From an uncultured Sphingomonas sp. (lineage in GTDB: Bacteria > Pseudomonadota > Alphaproteobacteria > Sphingomonadales > Sphingomonadaceae), in assembly GCF_913776855.1 (NCBI RefSeq), contig NZ_CAJYQD010000001.1:1-64000 (forward strand): a DNA stretch of 64,000 bases, written 5' to 3'. Both the position numbers and the translations under genes were made by a program. The notes below the pieces were generated by a model. That model was given only the letters and a program-made list of their open reading frames with translations, was not told where the DNA came from and did no database searches. Positions 9,927-18,084 of the stretch are shown here, piece after piece (the first letter of the stretch is position 1; each line of letters starts with the position of its first letter).

Positions 9927-12900
9927 TTAGATGCGGAACAGCACGCCGACCACGATACGACGGTCGTTCAGGAAGCTGAACCGGTCGTACAACTGGCCGC
10001 TGGCATCGATATAGGACCGCGCCTTGCTCTTGGTGTCGAGGATGTTGGCGATCGATCCGCGGATCTGCAGGTTGTCGATGTTGAACTTCAGCGAGGCGTC
10101 GAGGAAGCCGGCCGCCGAGTTGTAGATCGGGTTGCCCGTCACATAATCACGATATGTCGTCAGGTACGACGAACGCCAGTTATAGGCGAGCCGCGCCTCG
10201 ACGATCTTGTCCTGATAGATGCCGACCGCGTTGGCGATGTGCTTCGACTGGCCCAGCAGGTCGTCGACGCCCCAGCGGAACACGGTGGTCACGTCGTCCG
10301 GCACGCCGTCGCCATCGCTGTCCACGCCATTGGCGGGCGGCGTCGTCTTGGCATCGATGAACGTGTAGTTCCCCTGGAACCCCAGATGCTTCAGCGGTCC
10401 GGGCAGGAAGTCGAAGAACTGCTGATAGCCGATCTCGACGCCCTTCACGGTCGCCTTCGCCTGGTTCACCGGACCGTTATAGATGATCGGCACCTGCCGC
10501 CCATCCAGCGTCACCGATCCCAGCGGCAGGTCGCCATTGGTAATGATGTTGCGCAGATCCTTGTAGAAGCCCGCGACCGACAGATAGCCGCCCTTGAAAT
10601 ACCATTCGTACGACAGGTCGAAGCTGTCGGCGGTGGTCGGTTTCAGGAACGGGTTGCCGCGGCTGACGCGGATTTCGGCCGGCGTGATGCTCTGCGCACC
10701 GCGATCGATGCCGAACAGCGGATCGTTGCGATCGGTGATCTGCGGGAACGCGATACGGGTGACCGTGGGCACATATTCCTGCGACGCGCGCAGGTCCTGC
10801 ACGTTCGGCCGGCTCAACCCCTTGCTATAGGCGGCGCGGAACAGCATCTCGCGGTTCAGGTTCCATTTCAGGTTGAACGACGGCAGCCAATGCTCGTCCT
10901 TCAGCTTGAGGGTGCGCGGGATGGCGTTCTGTGCGGCATAGGCCACCGTCTGTGGCAGGAAGTCGCGTGGATCGTCGCGGCTTTCCGCATCGTCGGTGCG
11001 GGTACGTACGCCGTTGGTGACCGCCGGCGTCTGGATGTCTTCGACGAACGGGCGGAACGCCTGGAAACCCGAGGAGTCGAGATCGGTGCGAACGTAGCGG
11101 ACGCCGATATTGCCATCGACCGACATGTCGTTGTCGAACTCATGCTTGAAATCGACGCGGACATAGGCGTTGCGCGTCTTTTCGGCGATGTTCGACGTGT
11201 CTTCCGGACGGAAGATCGGATTGCCGAAGCGCGAACCGTCCGACGTGCCGCGCGGAACCCAGCCGTAGTTGTTGTTCGCCAGCTGTGGTTCGCTGTTCAG
11301 ATAGTTGCGGAAGTTCGCATAGCTCGACAACAGGTCTTGGTTCACGAACACGAACGAATTGTTCGCGCCCTGCACAACGCCGCCACGGAAGAAGTCGTTG
11401 AAGCTGACCGCCTCGAACCCCTTTGACGGGTTCTGGAAGGTGCCGGCCACCGCGAAGCCGCCGCGGCCGTCCCATGCCGGCGCGATCGAGCCCCAGTTGA
11501 GTGCCATTTCCGAGTTGACCTGGCTGCGTTCCGAATAACGCGCGCCGAATTTCACGCTGTCGAACCAGCTGGCCAGACCTTCGCCGCCCGACACGTCATA
11601 GGCGAGGTCGCCACGGAAGGCCTTCAGGTCGCCGGTGCCGACCTGGAACTGATCGGCGGCGAACTGCCACGTCGACCCGTTGAAGTCGGCGGTGCTGGTC
11701 GGCGTCGGGATGAATACGCCGGCGGTGGTCCCGCTGGCGGCGCTATCGCCGGTGAAGCGAGTATTGCCCGGATTGAACCGGTGCTGCGGGTCGATCAGGA
11801 ATTCGATCGACGGATTGTCGAGGTCGTGCCGGATTTTCCAGTTGAGATAGGTGTTCATCCCGCCCCAGATCGAGCGCTGGCGCGCGTCGGCCTTGGTGTA
11901 CTGACCGTCGAGGGTGATGAACAGGCGGTCGGTCGCGTTCCATTTCAGGTTGAGGCTGAAATCCTCGGTCGTCGCTTCCTCGATCTTGCCGATGCCGAGC
12001 GAACCGACCGGCGAACCGCGCGCGCCGGTCCACGAATCGGCGTTGTTGGTGACATAGCCCGATTCCATCAGGCCGCCGCGCACCGGGATCAGCCGTTCGC
12101 AGTCACCGGGATTGGACGGGAAGCCACCGGGGCCGCTGCACATCGGGGTGCCGGCCGAACCCCAATTCTTGTTGATGACGATATCCGACACGCCGGCGGT
12201 GGTGCCGGTGTCGTGTTCGGGGAACCATTCGAAGGTGCGTTCGATGCTGTTGATCTTGTTTTCGGCGCGAATGTACTTGCCGGTCAGCTGAAGGCCATCG
12301 GTCTTCCACTGGGCCGCGACGTAATAGCTGATGCGTTCGCGATCGACATCGTTCGTGCGCAGCTGGAAACCGGGGGTGATGCCGACGATCTGCGACGGAT
12401 CGACACCGGTGAACTCGTTGACCTTGTTCGCGCCCGTGAAAGTCGTTTCAGGCACCTGGCCCGCGGCGTTCAGCACGCGCGGCATCGGCGCGTTCTGCTG
12501 CCAGCCATGGATGCGCGAATCGAGGCGCGAGCGCGAATAGGAGCCGAGGATGCCGAATTCGCCGATCCCGGTGTTCCAGCGCTTGCCCGCGGTGATGCTG
12601 GCCTGTGGCGACCATTTCTTGCGCAGGTCGGAATAGGTGCCGTCGACCGCGACGACGAACAGGTCCTTCTTGCTGTCGAACGGTTCCAGCGTGCGCAGGT
12701 TGATCGACCCGCCGATGCCGCCTTCGATCAGGTCGGCGCTCTGATTCTTGTACACGTCGACGCCGCCGACCAGTTCGGGCGGGATGCTGGAGAAGTCGAG
12801 GCTGCGGCCGCCATTTGCCGAAAAGGCGTCACGCCCGTTGAATTCCGACCGTACGAAGCCGAGGCCGCGCACGAGGTTGCCGCGACCTTCGGGTGAGGGG

Positions 12901-13268
12901 AAGTCGGGGCTGGCGCCGCCGGTGGGGAAGCGCGAGATGGTGACGCCGGGAATACGGCCGATCGCTTCGGCGACCGACAGATCGGGCAGGGTCGCGATGT
13001 CCGATGCGGTGATCGAATCGACGAAGGTCGACGACTTGCGCTTGATTTCCTTGGCCGATTCCAGCGCGGCCCGAATACCGGTGACCACGATTTCGGTGTC
13101 GGTGGTCGTCTGCGGCCCCTGCGAGGTGACGGCCGGTTCGCCTTCCGGATCGGTCGCGGCGGTCTGTGCCGCGGCGATCGATGGCGTCAGTGCCAAGGTC
13201 AGCGCCGACGTCGCCATCAGCAGGCACTTGGCCGAGCCGGAGCGCAAGCGGAATCCCTGTGTTCTCAT
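9927..13268 (-). CDS. TonB-dependent outer-membrane receptor (large, Sphingomonas/Caulobacter type)
   Basis: An outer-membrane active transporter of 1113 residues, probably for a carbohydrate or other large nutrient. It has a signal peptide (cleavage near AAAQT), a TonB-box-like stretch (TDTEIVVTGIRAALESA), a plug domain (about 70-220) with the VAEAIGRIPGVTISR motif, and a long barrel ending in the expected C-terminal aromatic (GVLFRI). The start MRTQGFRLRSG was chosen over an upstream GTG at 13361 because GGAGGGG lies about 8 bases before it. The gene is divergent from the halogenase-like array, with a 357-base intergenic region between them. Substrate is unknown. A link to the adjacent array is inference. 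Confidence 0.93.
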   Translation of the reverse strand: MRTQGFRLRSGSAKCLLMATSALTLALTPSIAAAQTAATDPEGEPAVTSQGPQTTTDTEIVVTGIRAALESAKEIKRKSSTFVDSITASDIATLPDLSVAEAIGRIPGVTISRFPTGGASPDFPSPEGRGNLVRGLGFVRSEFNGRDAFSANGGRSLDFSSIPPELVGGVDVYKNQSADLIEGGIGGSINLRTLEPFDSKKDLFVVAVDGTYSDLRKKWSPQASITAGKRWNTGIGEFGILGSYSRSRLDSRIHGWQQNAPMPRVLNAAGQVPETTFTGANKVNEFTGVDPSQIVGITPGFQLRTNDVDRERISYYVAAQWKTDGLQLTGKYIRAENKINSIERTFEWFPEHDTGTTAGVSDIVINKNWGSAGTPMCSGPGGFPSNPGDCERLIPVRGGLMESGYVTNNADSWTGARGSPVGSLGIGKIEEATTEDFSLNLKWNATDRLFITLDGQYTKADARQRSIWGGMNTYLNWKIRHDLDNPSIEFLIDPQHRFNPGNTRFTGDSAASGTTAGVFIPTPTSTADFNGSTWQFAADQFQVGTGDLKAFRGDLAYDVSGGEGLASWFDSVKFGARYSERSQVNSEMALNWGSIAPAWDGRGGFAVAGTFQNPSKGFEAVSFNDFFRGGVVQGANNSFVFVNQDLLSSYANFRNYLNSEPQLANNNYGWVPRGTSDGSRFGNPIFRPEDTSNIAEKTRNAYVRVDFKHEFDNDMSVDGNIGVRYVRTDLDSSGFQAFRPFVEDIQTPAVTNGVRTRTDDAESRDDPRDFLPQTVAYAAQNAIPRTLKLKDEHWLPSFNLKWNLNREMLFRAAYSKGLSRPNVQDLRASQEYVPTVTRIAFPQITDRNDPLFGIDRGAQSITPAEIRVSRGNPFLKPTTADSFDLSYEWYFKGGYLSVAGFYKDLRNIITNGDLPLGSVTLDGRQVPIIYNGPVNQAKATVKGVEIGYQQFFDFLPGPLKHLGFQGNYTFIDAKTTPPANGVDSDGDGVPDDVTTVFRWGVDDLLGQSKHIANAVGIYQDKIVEARLAYNWRSSYLTTYRDYVTGNPIYNSAAGFLDASLKFNIDNLQIRGSIANILDTKSKARSYIDASGQLYDRFSFLNDRRIVVGVLFRI

Positions 13269-13416
13269 CGCAATATCCCCTCCCTGAAGCGGTCCGTTGT
13301 TCCGGCCGTCCTGGTTTCCCCTGTGTCCGGTCCCTTTCGGTCGAATATCGTGGCGTGACACGACGTCGACCGACAGGATCGGCTACGATTCACCGCATAA
13401 CTGATCCAATTTAGTC

Positions 13417-13435
13417 GGACAAGATAGCGGTAACA
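13417..13435 (-). promoter_or_regulatory. Possible LacI-type operator overlapping a weak promoter for the TonB-dependent receptor
   Basis: On the minus strand 13435-13422 reads TGTTACCGCTATCT, which matches the LacI-family dyad xGxTAxCGxTAxCx at all eight defined positions but is imperfect at the outer bases. It abuts TTGTCC (13422-13417), which with TATGCG (13399-13394) makes a weak -35/-10 pair with 17-base spacing. A second partial dyad (TCCAATTTAGTCGGA, 13405-13419) overlaps. Assignment is tentative. Confidence 0.35.
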
Positions 13436-13457
13436 TTTTTCATGACTACGTTGACAA

Positions 13458-13486
13458 TTTCGTACGAAACCGCCCTTTCATAAGGG
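13458..13486. promoter_or_regulatory. Perfect 12-base palindrome plus small hairpin between receptor and halogenase array
   Basis: TTTCGTACGAAA (13458-13469) is perfectly self-complementary, and CCCTT-TCAT-AAGGG (13473-13486) forms a short hairpin directly after it. A TTGACA (13451-13456) precedes the palindrome, but no well-spaced -10 follows. The remainder of the intergenic region (13269-13625) is AT-richer than its surroundings and otherwise unassigned. A regulator-binding site for the divergent pair is the likeliest role. Confidence 0.4.
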
Positions 13487-13590
13487 AGGAACATTGATCT
13501 CAACTGTGACTATTGTTGCGATGCGGCAAATTATTCCGGTTGTAATTGAAATCGACATGTATTGTTAAAGGGACGGCTGGGGGTCGAGTG

Positions 13591-13629
13591 ATGCGGGTGG
13601 AGGCATTTGTCGGGGTTGATGCCATATGA
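13591..13629 (+). other. Possible 12-codon leader reading frame coupled to the first halogenase gene
   Basis: An ATG at 13591 encodes MRVEAFVGVDAI and stops at TGA 13627-13629. That stop overlaps the ATG of the first halogenase-like gene in the ATGA arrangement used throughout this window. A G-rich stretch lies upstream (around 13578-13583), whereas the halogenase ATG itself has no good Shine-Dalgarno at normal spacing. It may be coincidental. Confidence 0.2.
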
Positions 13630-15143
13630 CCAGCGACCGGATCGCTTCGGTCTGCATCGTCGGTGGCGGCACGGCGGGGTGGATGACCGCCGCTGCGCTT
13701 GCGAACAGGTTGGCAGGTCTGAACGTCGCGGTTCGGCTGATCGAATCGGAGGAGATCGGCACGGTCGGCGTCGGTGAAGCCACGCTGCCGCATATCCGGG
13801 CGTTCAATACGACGCTGGGCATCGCCGAACCGGAACTGATGCGCGCGACCGAAGCGACCTACAAGCTAGGTATCGAGTTCCGCGACTGGGGCCGAATCGG
13901 CGACCGCTATATCCATCCGTTCGGCAATTACGGGCCGAGCGACGACGCCATCCCCTTCTATCACCAATGGCTGCGGCTGCGTGGCCTGGGAGATGCCGGT
14001 CGGCTGGACGATTATTCGTATCCGATCGTCGCCGCCGAACAGAACCGCTTCCGTCATCCTGCCAGCGTGCCCGGACGGGTCGAATCGAGCTTCGGCTATG
14101 CCTATCAGTTCGACGCCGCGCTCTACGCCAGGTTCCTGCGCCACTATGCCGAAGCGCGGGGTGTCGAGCGGATCGAGGGGAAGGTGGTGGATGTCGCACT
14201 GGATGGCGAGAGCGGCTTCGTCCGCACCGTCACGCTGGCCGATGGGCGCGTGACCGGTGGTGAGCTGTTCATCGATTGTTCGGGGTTTCGCGGCCTGTTG
14301 ATCGAGGGCGCGTTGCAGTCGGGCTATGACGACTGGAGCCGGTGGCTGCCGTGCAACCGTGCCGTGGCGGTGCCGACCGAGAGCCGTGGGCCGCTCGGCC
14401 CCTATACGCGGGCGACGGCGCGGACGGCGGGGTGGCAATGGCGCATCCCGTTGCAGCACCGGGTCGGCAACGGCCATGTCTATTGCAGCGACTTCATCTC
14501 GGACGACGATGCGCAGCAGCAGCTGGTCGATAATCTCGACGCGCCGATGCAGGCGGAGCCACGCCGGTTGCGTTTCACGACGGGGCGGCGGCGCGATTTC
14601 TGGAAACGCAACGTCGTGGCGATCGGACTGGCCGGCGGGTTCCTCGAACCGCTCGAATCGACGTCCATCCATCTGATCCAGGACGGGATCACCGAGTTGC
14701 TGGCGCTGTTCCCCGATCAGGGATTCGCGGCGGAGGATGTCGACGAATATAACCGGCGGATGGCGCTGCATTACGAACGGGTCCGCGACTTCCTGCTGCT
14801 GCACTATGTCGCGACGCAGCGTGACGACAGCCCGATGTGGCGCCATTTCCGCGCGCTGGCCCTGCCCGACAGTCTGCAGCACAAGATCGATCTGTGGCGG
14901 ACGCGGGGCTATATCGTACCCTATCAGTTCGGACTGTTCCTGCCGCCCAGCTGGGTCGCGGTGATGGTGGGGCAGGGGCTGGTGCCCGATGCCCATGACC
15001 CGCGGGTCGCAGGAATCGACGCCGGCGCGCTGGCGAAGCGGGCGGCGGCGCTCAGGGCGGAGGTCGCGGACGCGGTACGCGCGACCCCGGATCATGCCGA
15101 CTATATCCGGCGATCGCCCGCCGCCGCCGGGTTGGCCGCGTAA
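13626..15143 (+). CDS. Flavin-dependent tryptophan-halogenase family protein (array copy 1)
   Basis: A 505-residue FAD-dependent halogenase-family enzyme. It has the GGGTAGWM dinucleotide motif (residues 13-20), a lysine at residue 80 in TYKLGIEF (aligning by eye with the catalytic Lys79 of PrnA), FIDCSGFRGLLI, the halogenase-diagnostic WQWRIP, and EPLESTSI with Glu344 in the expected catalytic position. Motif content suggests catalytic competence. The true substrate is unknown, and relatives in Sphingomonas and Xanthomonas act on indoles in vitro. The stop overlaps the next gene (TAATG). No flavin reductase partner lies nearby. Confidence 0.9.
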   Translation: MTSDRIASVCIVGGGTAGWMTAAALANRLAGLNVAVRLIESEEIGTVGVGEATLPHIRAFNTTLGIAEPELMRATEATYKLGIEFRDWGRIGDRYIHPFGNYGPSDDAIPFYHQWLRLRGLGDAGRLDDYSYPIVAAEQNRFRHPASVPGRVESSFGYAYQFDAALYARFLRHYAEARGVERIEGKVVDVALDGESGFVRTVTLADGRVTGGELFIDCSGFRGLLIEGALQSGYDDWSRWLPCNRAVAVPTESRGPLGPYTRATARTAGWQWRIPLQHRVGNGHVYCSDFISDDDAQQQLVDNLDAPMQAEPRRLRFTTGRRRDFWKRNVVAIGLAGGFLEPLESTSIHLIQDGITELLALFPDQGFAAEDVDEYNRRMALHYERVRDFLLLHYVATQRDDSPMWRHFRALALPDSLQHKIDLWRTRGYIVPYQFGLFLPPSWVAVMVGQGLVPDAHDPRVAGIDAGALAKRAAALRAEVADAVRATPDHADYIRRSPAAAGLAA

Positions 15144-16579
15144 TGGCTGACATGGACGCTGGTGCGTCGATTGGGCGGGTGCTGGTCTGTGGCGATGGGT
15201 TGGCGGCGCGGATGACGCTGGCGGCGCTGGCGCGGCAATTGCCGGCTTCGACCGCGATCGCATGGGTACGCGCCGGCGAGCAGGAGGCGAACGACCTGTT
15301 CTATGGCAACGTCACCGGGCCGTCGGCCTATGCCTTCAACCTGTCGGCGGGGGTGGATGAGCGGCAGGTGATGCTCGACAGCGCGACGGCCTTTTCCTGG
15401 GGCACGCGCTATGCCGGCTGGGGCGCGGGGCAGGCGTGGATGCAGTCGTTCGCGCTGCCCTTTCCGGTCGTCGATGGCGTGCAGTTCCACCAATATCTGG
15501 GGTTGGCCGGCGCGGGAGGGATCGATCCGTTCGTCGCCGGATTGCAGGCGGCGCGGCGGGGCGTGTTCGTGCATCCGCCGCGCGCCGCCGCCGACGGTAC
15601 GCCGCACCCGCTGTCGCGCGCCGAATATGGCTATCAGTTCGATCCGGCGGACTATGCGCGATTGTTCGCGGTAGCGGACCGGGTAGAGCGGGTCACCGGT
15701 CGCTTGGCCGTGGTCGAGGTGACGGACGGCCGGATCGCGGGCGTGGCCATGGACGACGGGCGCGTCGTGACCGCCGACCTCTATCTCGACGTATCGGGGC
15801 CGGATGCGCGGCTGCTGTCCGCGGTGGCCGACGACGCCCCGGCCGGACGCCGGATCGCGATCGCGACAAGCGACCTGCCATCCGATGATCAGGCACCGCT
15901 CAGGACGGTGCGCGCCACGGACCGGGGATGGGAAAGCGATACCCCGCTGAAAGGACGCACCCGGCGGACGGTCGTCGGCGCAGCCGGCGATGTGGCGGGG
16001 GCGGAGGCGATCGTCGGACGACGCCGCCATGGGTGGATCGGCAACTGCGTGGCACTGGGGCAGGCGGCGGCTGTGATCGAACCGCTGACGCCCGCGCCGA
16101 TGCTGCTGCTGGAGCGGGATATCGAGCGGTTGCTGACGCTGATCCCGGTATCGGCGGCGAAGGTTGTCGAGGCGGCGGAATATAATCGCCGCTTCGTCGA
16201 GGATTACGACCATGCCGCGCTGTTCCAGCAGGCGTTCTTTGTTGCGGACGGACTGCCGGATGGTGCCTATTGGCAGGCGGCACGCGGCGAACCCGTTGCC
16301 GAGAAGCTGGCGCGCAAGCTGACCATGTTCGAACGGCGTGGGGTGCTGGTCGCCTATGATCTCGAACCCTTTCATCCGGAGGACTGGTTGATCCTGCAGA
16401 TGGGCATGGGCCGTCGTCCGGCACGGCACGACCCGCTGGCGGCCCGTGCGGACAAGGCGCAGGTCGCGGCGTTCCTGTCCAACATGGCGCGGGAGATCGA
16501 ACAGGGGGTGGCGACGCTGCCCCCGGCGCGCGTCTATCGCACGCAGCTGGAGCAATATCTGCGAAAGGCCGCATCGTGA
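15143..16579 (+). CDS. Degenerate tryptophan-halogenase-like protein (array copy 2, probable pseudoenzyme)
   Basis: 478 residues, co-linear with its neighbours but stripped of their motifs. GGGTAGWM is replaced by CGDGLAARM. The catalytic lysine region reads FSWGTRYAGW (Ser85 for Lys). WxWxIP is replaced by GWESDTPL, and EPLESTS by EPLTPAP. Overall architecture survives, including YGYQFDPADYARLF, LYLDVSGPDARLL and RRHGWIGNCVALGQAAAVIEP. The reading frame is intact and overlaps both neighbours (TAATG and GTGA), so it looks maintained rather than decaying. A non-catalytic partner or a new activity is inference. Confidence 0.8.
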   Translation: MADMDAGASIGRVLVCGDGLAARMTLAALARQLPASTAIAWVRAGEQEANDLFYGNVTGPSAYAFNLSAGVDERQVMLDSATAFSWGTRYAGWGAGQAWMQSFALPFPVVDGVQFHQYLGLAGAGGIDPFVAGLQAARRGVFVHPPRAAADGTPHPLSRAEYGYQFDPADYARLFAVADRVERVTGRLAVVEVTDGRIAGVAMDDGRVVTADLYLDVSGPDARLLSAVADDAPAGRRIAIATSDLPSDDQAPLRTVRATDRGWESDTPLKGRTRRTVVGAAGDVAGAEAIVGRRRHGWIGNCVALGQAAAVIEPLTPAPMLLLERDIERLLTLIPVSAAKVVEAAEYNRRFVEDYDHAALFQQAFFVADGLPDGAYWQAARGEPVAEKLARKLTMFERRGVLVAYDLEPFHPEDWLILQMGMGRRPARHDPLAARADKAQVAAFLSNMAREIEQGVATLPPARVYRTQLEQYLRKAAS

Positions 16580-18084
16580 GCGCGCCGCTGCTCCGCCGGA
16601 TCGTGATCGTCGGCGGCGGGTCGGCGGGATGGATGACCGCTGCCGCACTGTCGAGCCTGCTGGACCCGAAGGACGTCGCGATAACGCTGGTCGAATCGGA
16701 TGCGATCGGCACGATCGGCGTAGGTGAGGCGACGATCCCCGACATCCTGGCCTTCAACCAGATGCTTGGCGTGAACGAGGCCGAGTTCATGGCCGCGACG
16801 CAGGCGACGTTCAAGCTGGGGATCGAGTTCGTCGACTGGGGCGCGATGGGCGACCGCTATATCCATCCGTTCGGCCAGCATGGCGTCGACATGCAGGGGA
16901 TCGATTTCCATCAATATTGGCTGCGCGCGCGCGAGGACGGCGCAACCGATCCCATCGAGGCATACAGCCTGTGCGCGGTGGCGGCACAGGCCGGGCGGTT
17001 CGCGTTGCCCGATCCCAATCCACGGTCGGTTCTGTCGCAGATCCGCTATGCCTATCATTTCGACGCGACGCTCTATGCCGCCTTCCTGCGGCGTTATGCC
17101 GAGGCGCGCGGCGTCGTGCGGTTCGAGGGGATCGTGGGGCAGGTTCGGCAGGATGCGCGCGGCGACATTGCCGGGCTGACGCTGAACGCCGGGCAGACGG
17201 TCGATGGCGATTTCTTCTTCGACTGTACCGGGTTCCGTGCGCTGTTGAGCGGCGACACGCTCGGCGCCGGGTTCGTCGACTGGAGCCAGTGGCTGCCCTG
17301 CGATACCGCGCTGGCGGTGCCGAGCGGCCATGCCGCGCCGCCGGCGCCCTATACCCGGTCGACCGCGCGCGACGCCGGGTGGCAATGGCGCATCCCGACG
17401 CAGCGCCGGGTCGGCAACGGCCATATCTTTGCGAGCTCCTTCCAGTCGGAAGAGGCGGCGCGCGACGTGCTGCTCGCCAATCTCGACGCGCCGCCGCTCG
17501 CCGATCCGCGCCGCATCGCGTTCAAGGCTGGATGCCGCGAGGCGTTCTGGCAGGGCAACTGCATCGCGATCGGGCTGGCGGCCGGGTTCCTTGAACCGCT
17601 GGAATCGACGTCGATCTATCTCATCCAAGAGGGGATCAGCCGCTTCATCTCGCTGTTCCCGCGCGGCGACATTCCCGACATCCTGCGTACCGAATATAAT
17701 CGCCATATGCGGACCGAGTTCGAGCAGGTGCGCGACTTCATCATTCTGCATTATGCGGCGACGACCCGCGACGACACGCCGTTCTGGAACTATTGCCGGA
17801 CCATGACCCTGCCCGATACGCTGCTGCACAAGATCGCGTTGTTCCGCGAAACCGGGCGCGTGTTCCGCTATAATGACGAACTGTTCGCTCGGCCGAGCTG
17901 GGTCGCGGTGATGCTGGGGCAGGGGATCGTGCCCGTCGCGTCCGACCCGATCGTCGCCAACCTGCCGCGCAACGATGTCGCGCACAGCCTGGCGTCGATG
18001 CGGAGCGCCATGGCGGCAGCGGTGCAGCGGATGCCGACCCATGCCGAGTTCCTGTCACGCTATTGCCCGGCGGCGGCGGCATGA
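16576..18084 (+). CDS. Flavin-dependent tryptophan-halogenase family protein (array copy 3)
   Basis: A 502-residue FAD-dependent halogenase-family protein with GGGSAGWM (13-20), Lys80 in TFKLGIEFVDW, FFDCTGFRALL, WQWRIP and EPLESTSIYLIQ, so all expected catalytic elements are visible. It starts at a GTG that overlaps the stop of copy 2 (GTGA) and ends overlapping copy 4 (ATGA). By eye it is about equally close to copies 1 and 4, consistent with tandem duplication and divergence. Substrate is unknown. Confidence 0.9.
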   Translation: MSAPLLRRIVIVGGGSAGWMTAAALSSLLDPKDVAITLVESDAIGTIGVGEATIPDILAFNQMLGVNEAEFMAATQATFKLGIEFVDWGAMGDRYIHPFGQHGVDMQGIDFHQYWLRAREDGATDPIEAYSLCAVAAQAGRFALPDPNPRSVLSQIRYAYHFDATLYAAFLRRYAEARGVVRFEGIVGQVRQDARGDIAGLTLNAGQTVDGDFFFDCTGFRALLSGDTLGAGFVDWSQWLPCDTALAVPSGHAAPPAPYTRSTARDAGWQWRIPTQRRVGNGHIFASSFQSEEAARDVLLANLDAPPLADPRRIAFKAGCREAFWQGNCIAIGLAAGFLEPLESTSIYLIQEGISRFISLFPRGDIPDILRTEYNRHMRTEFEQVRDFIILHYAATTRDDTPFWNYCRTMTLPDTLLHKIALFRETGRVFRYNDELFARPSWVAVMLGQGIVPVASDPIVANLPRNDVAHSLASMRSAMAAAVQRMPTHAEFLSRYCPAAAA

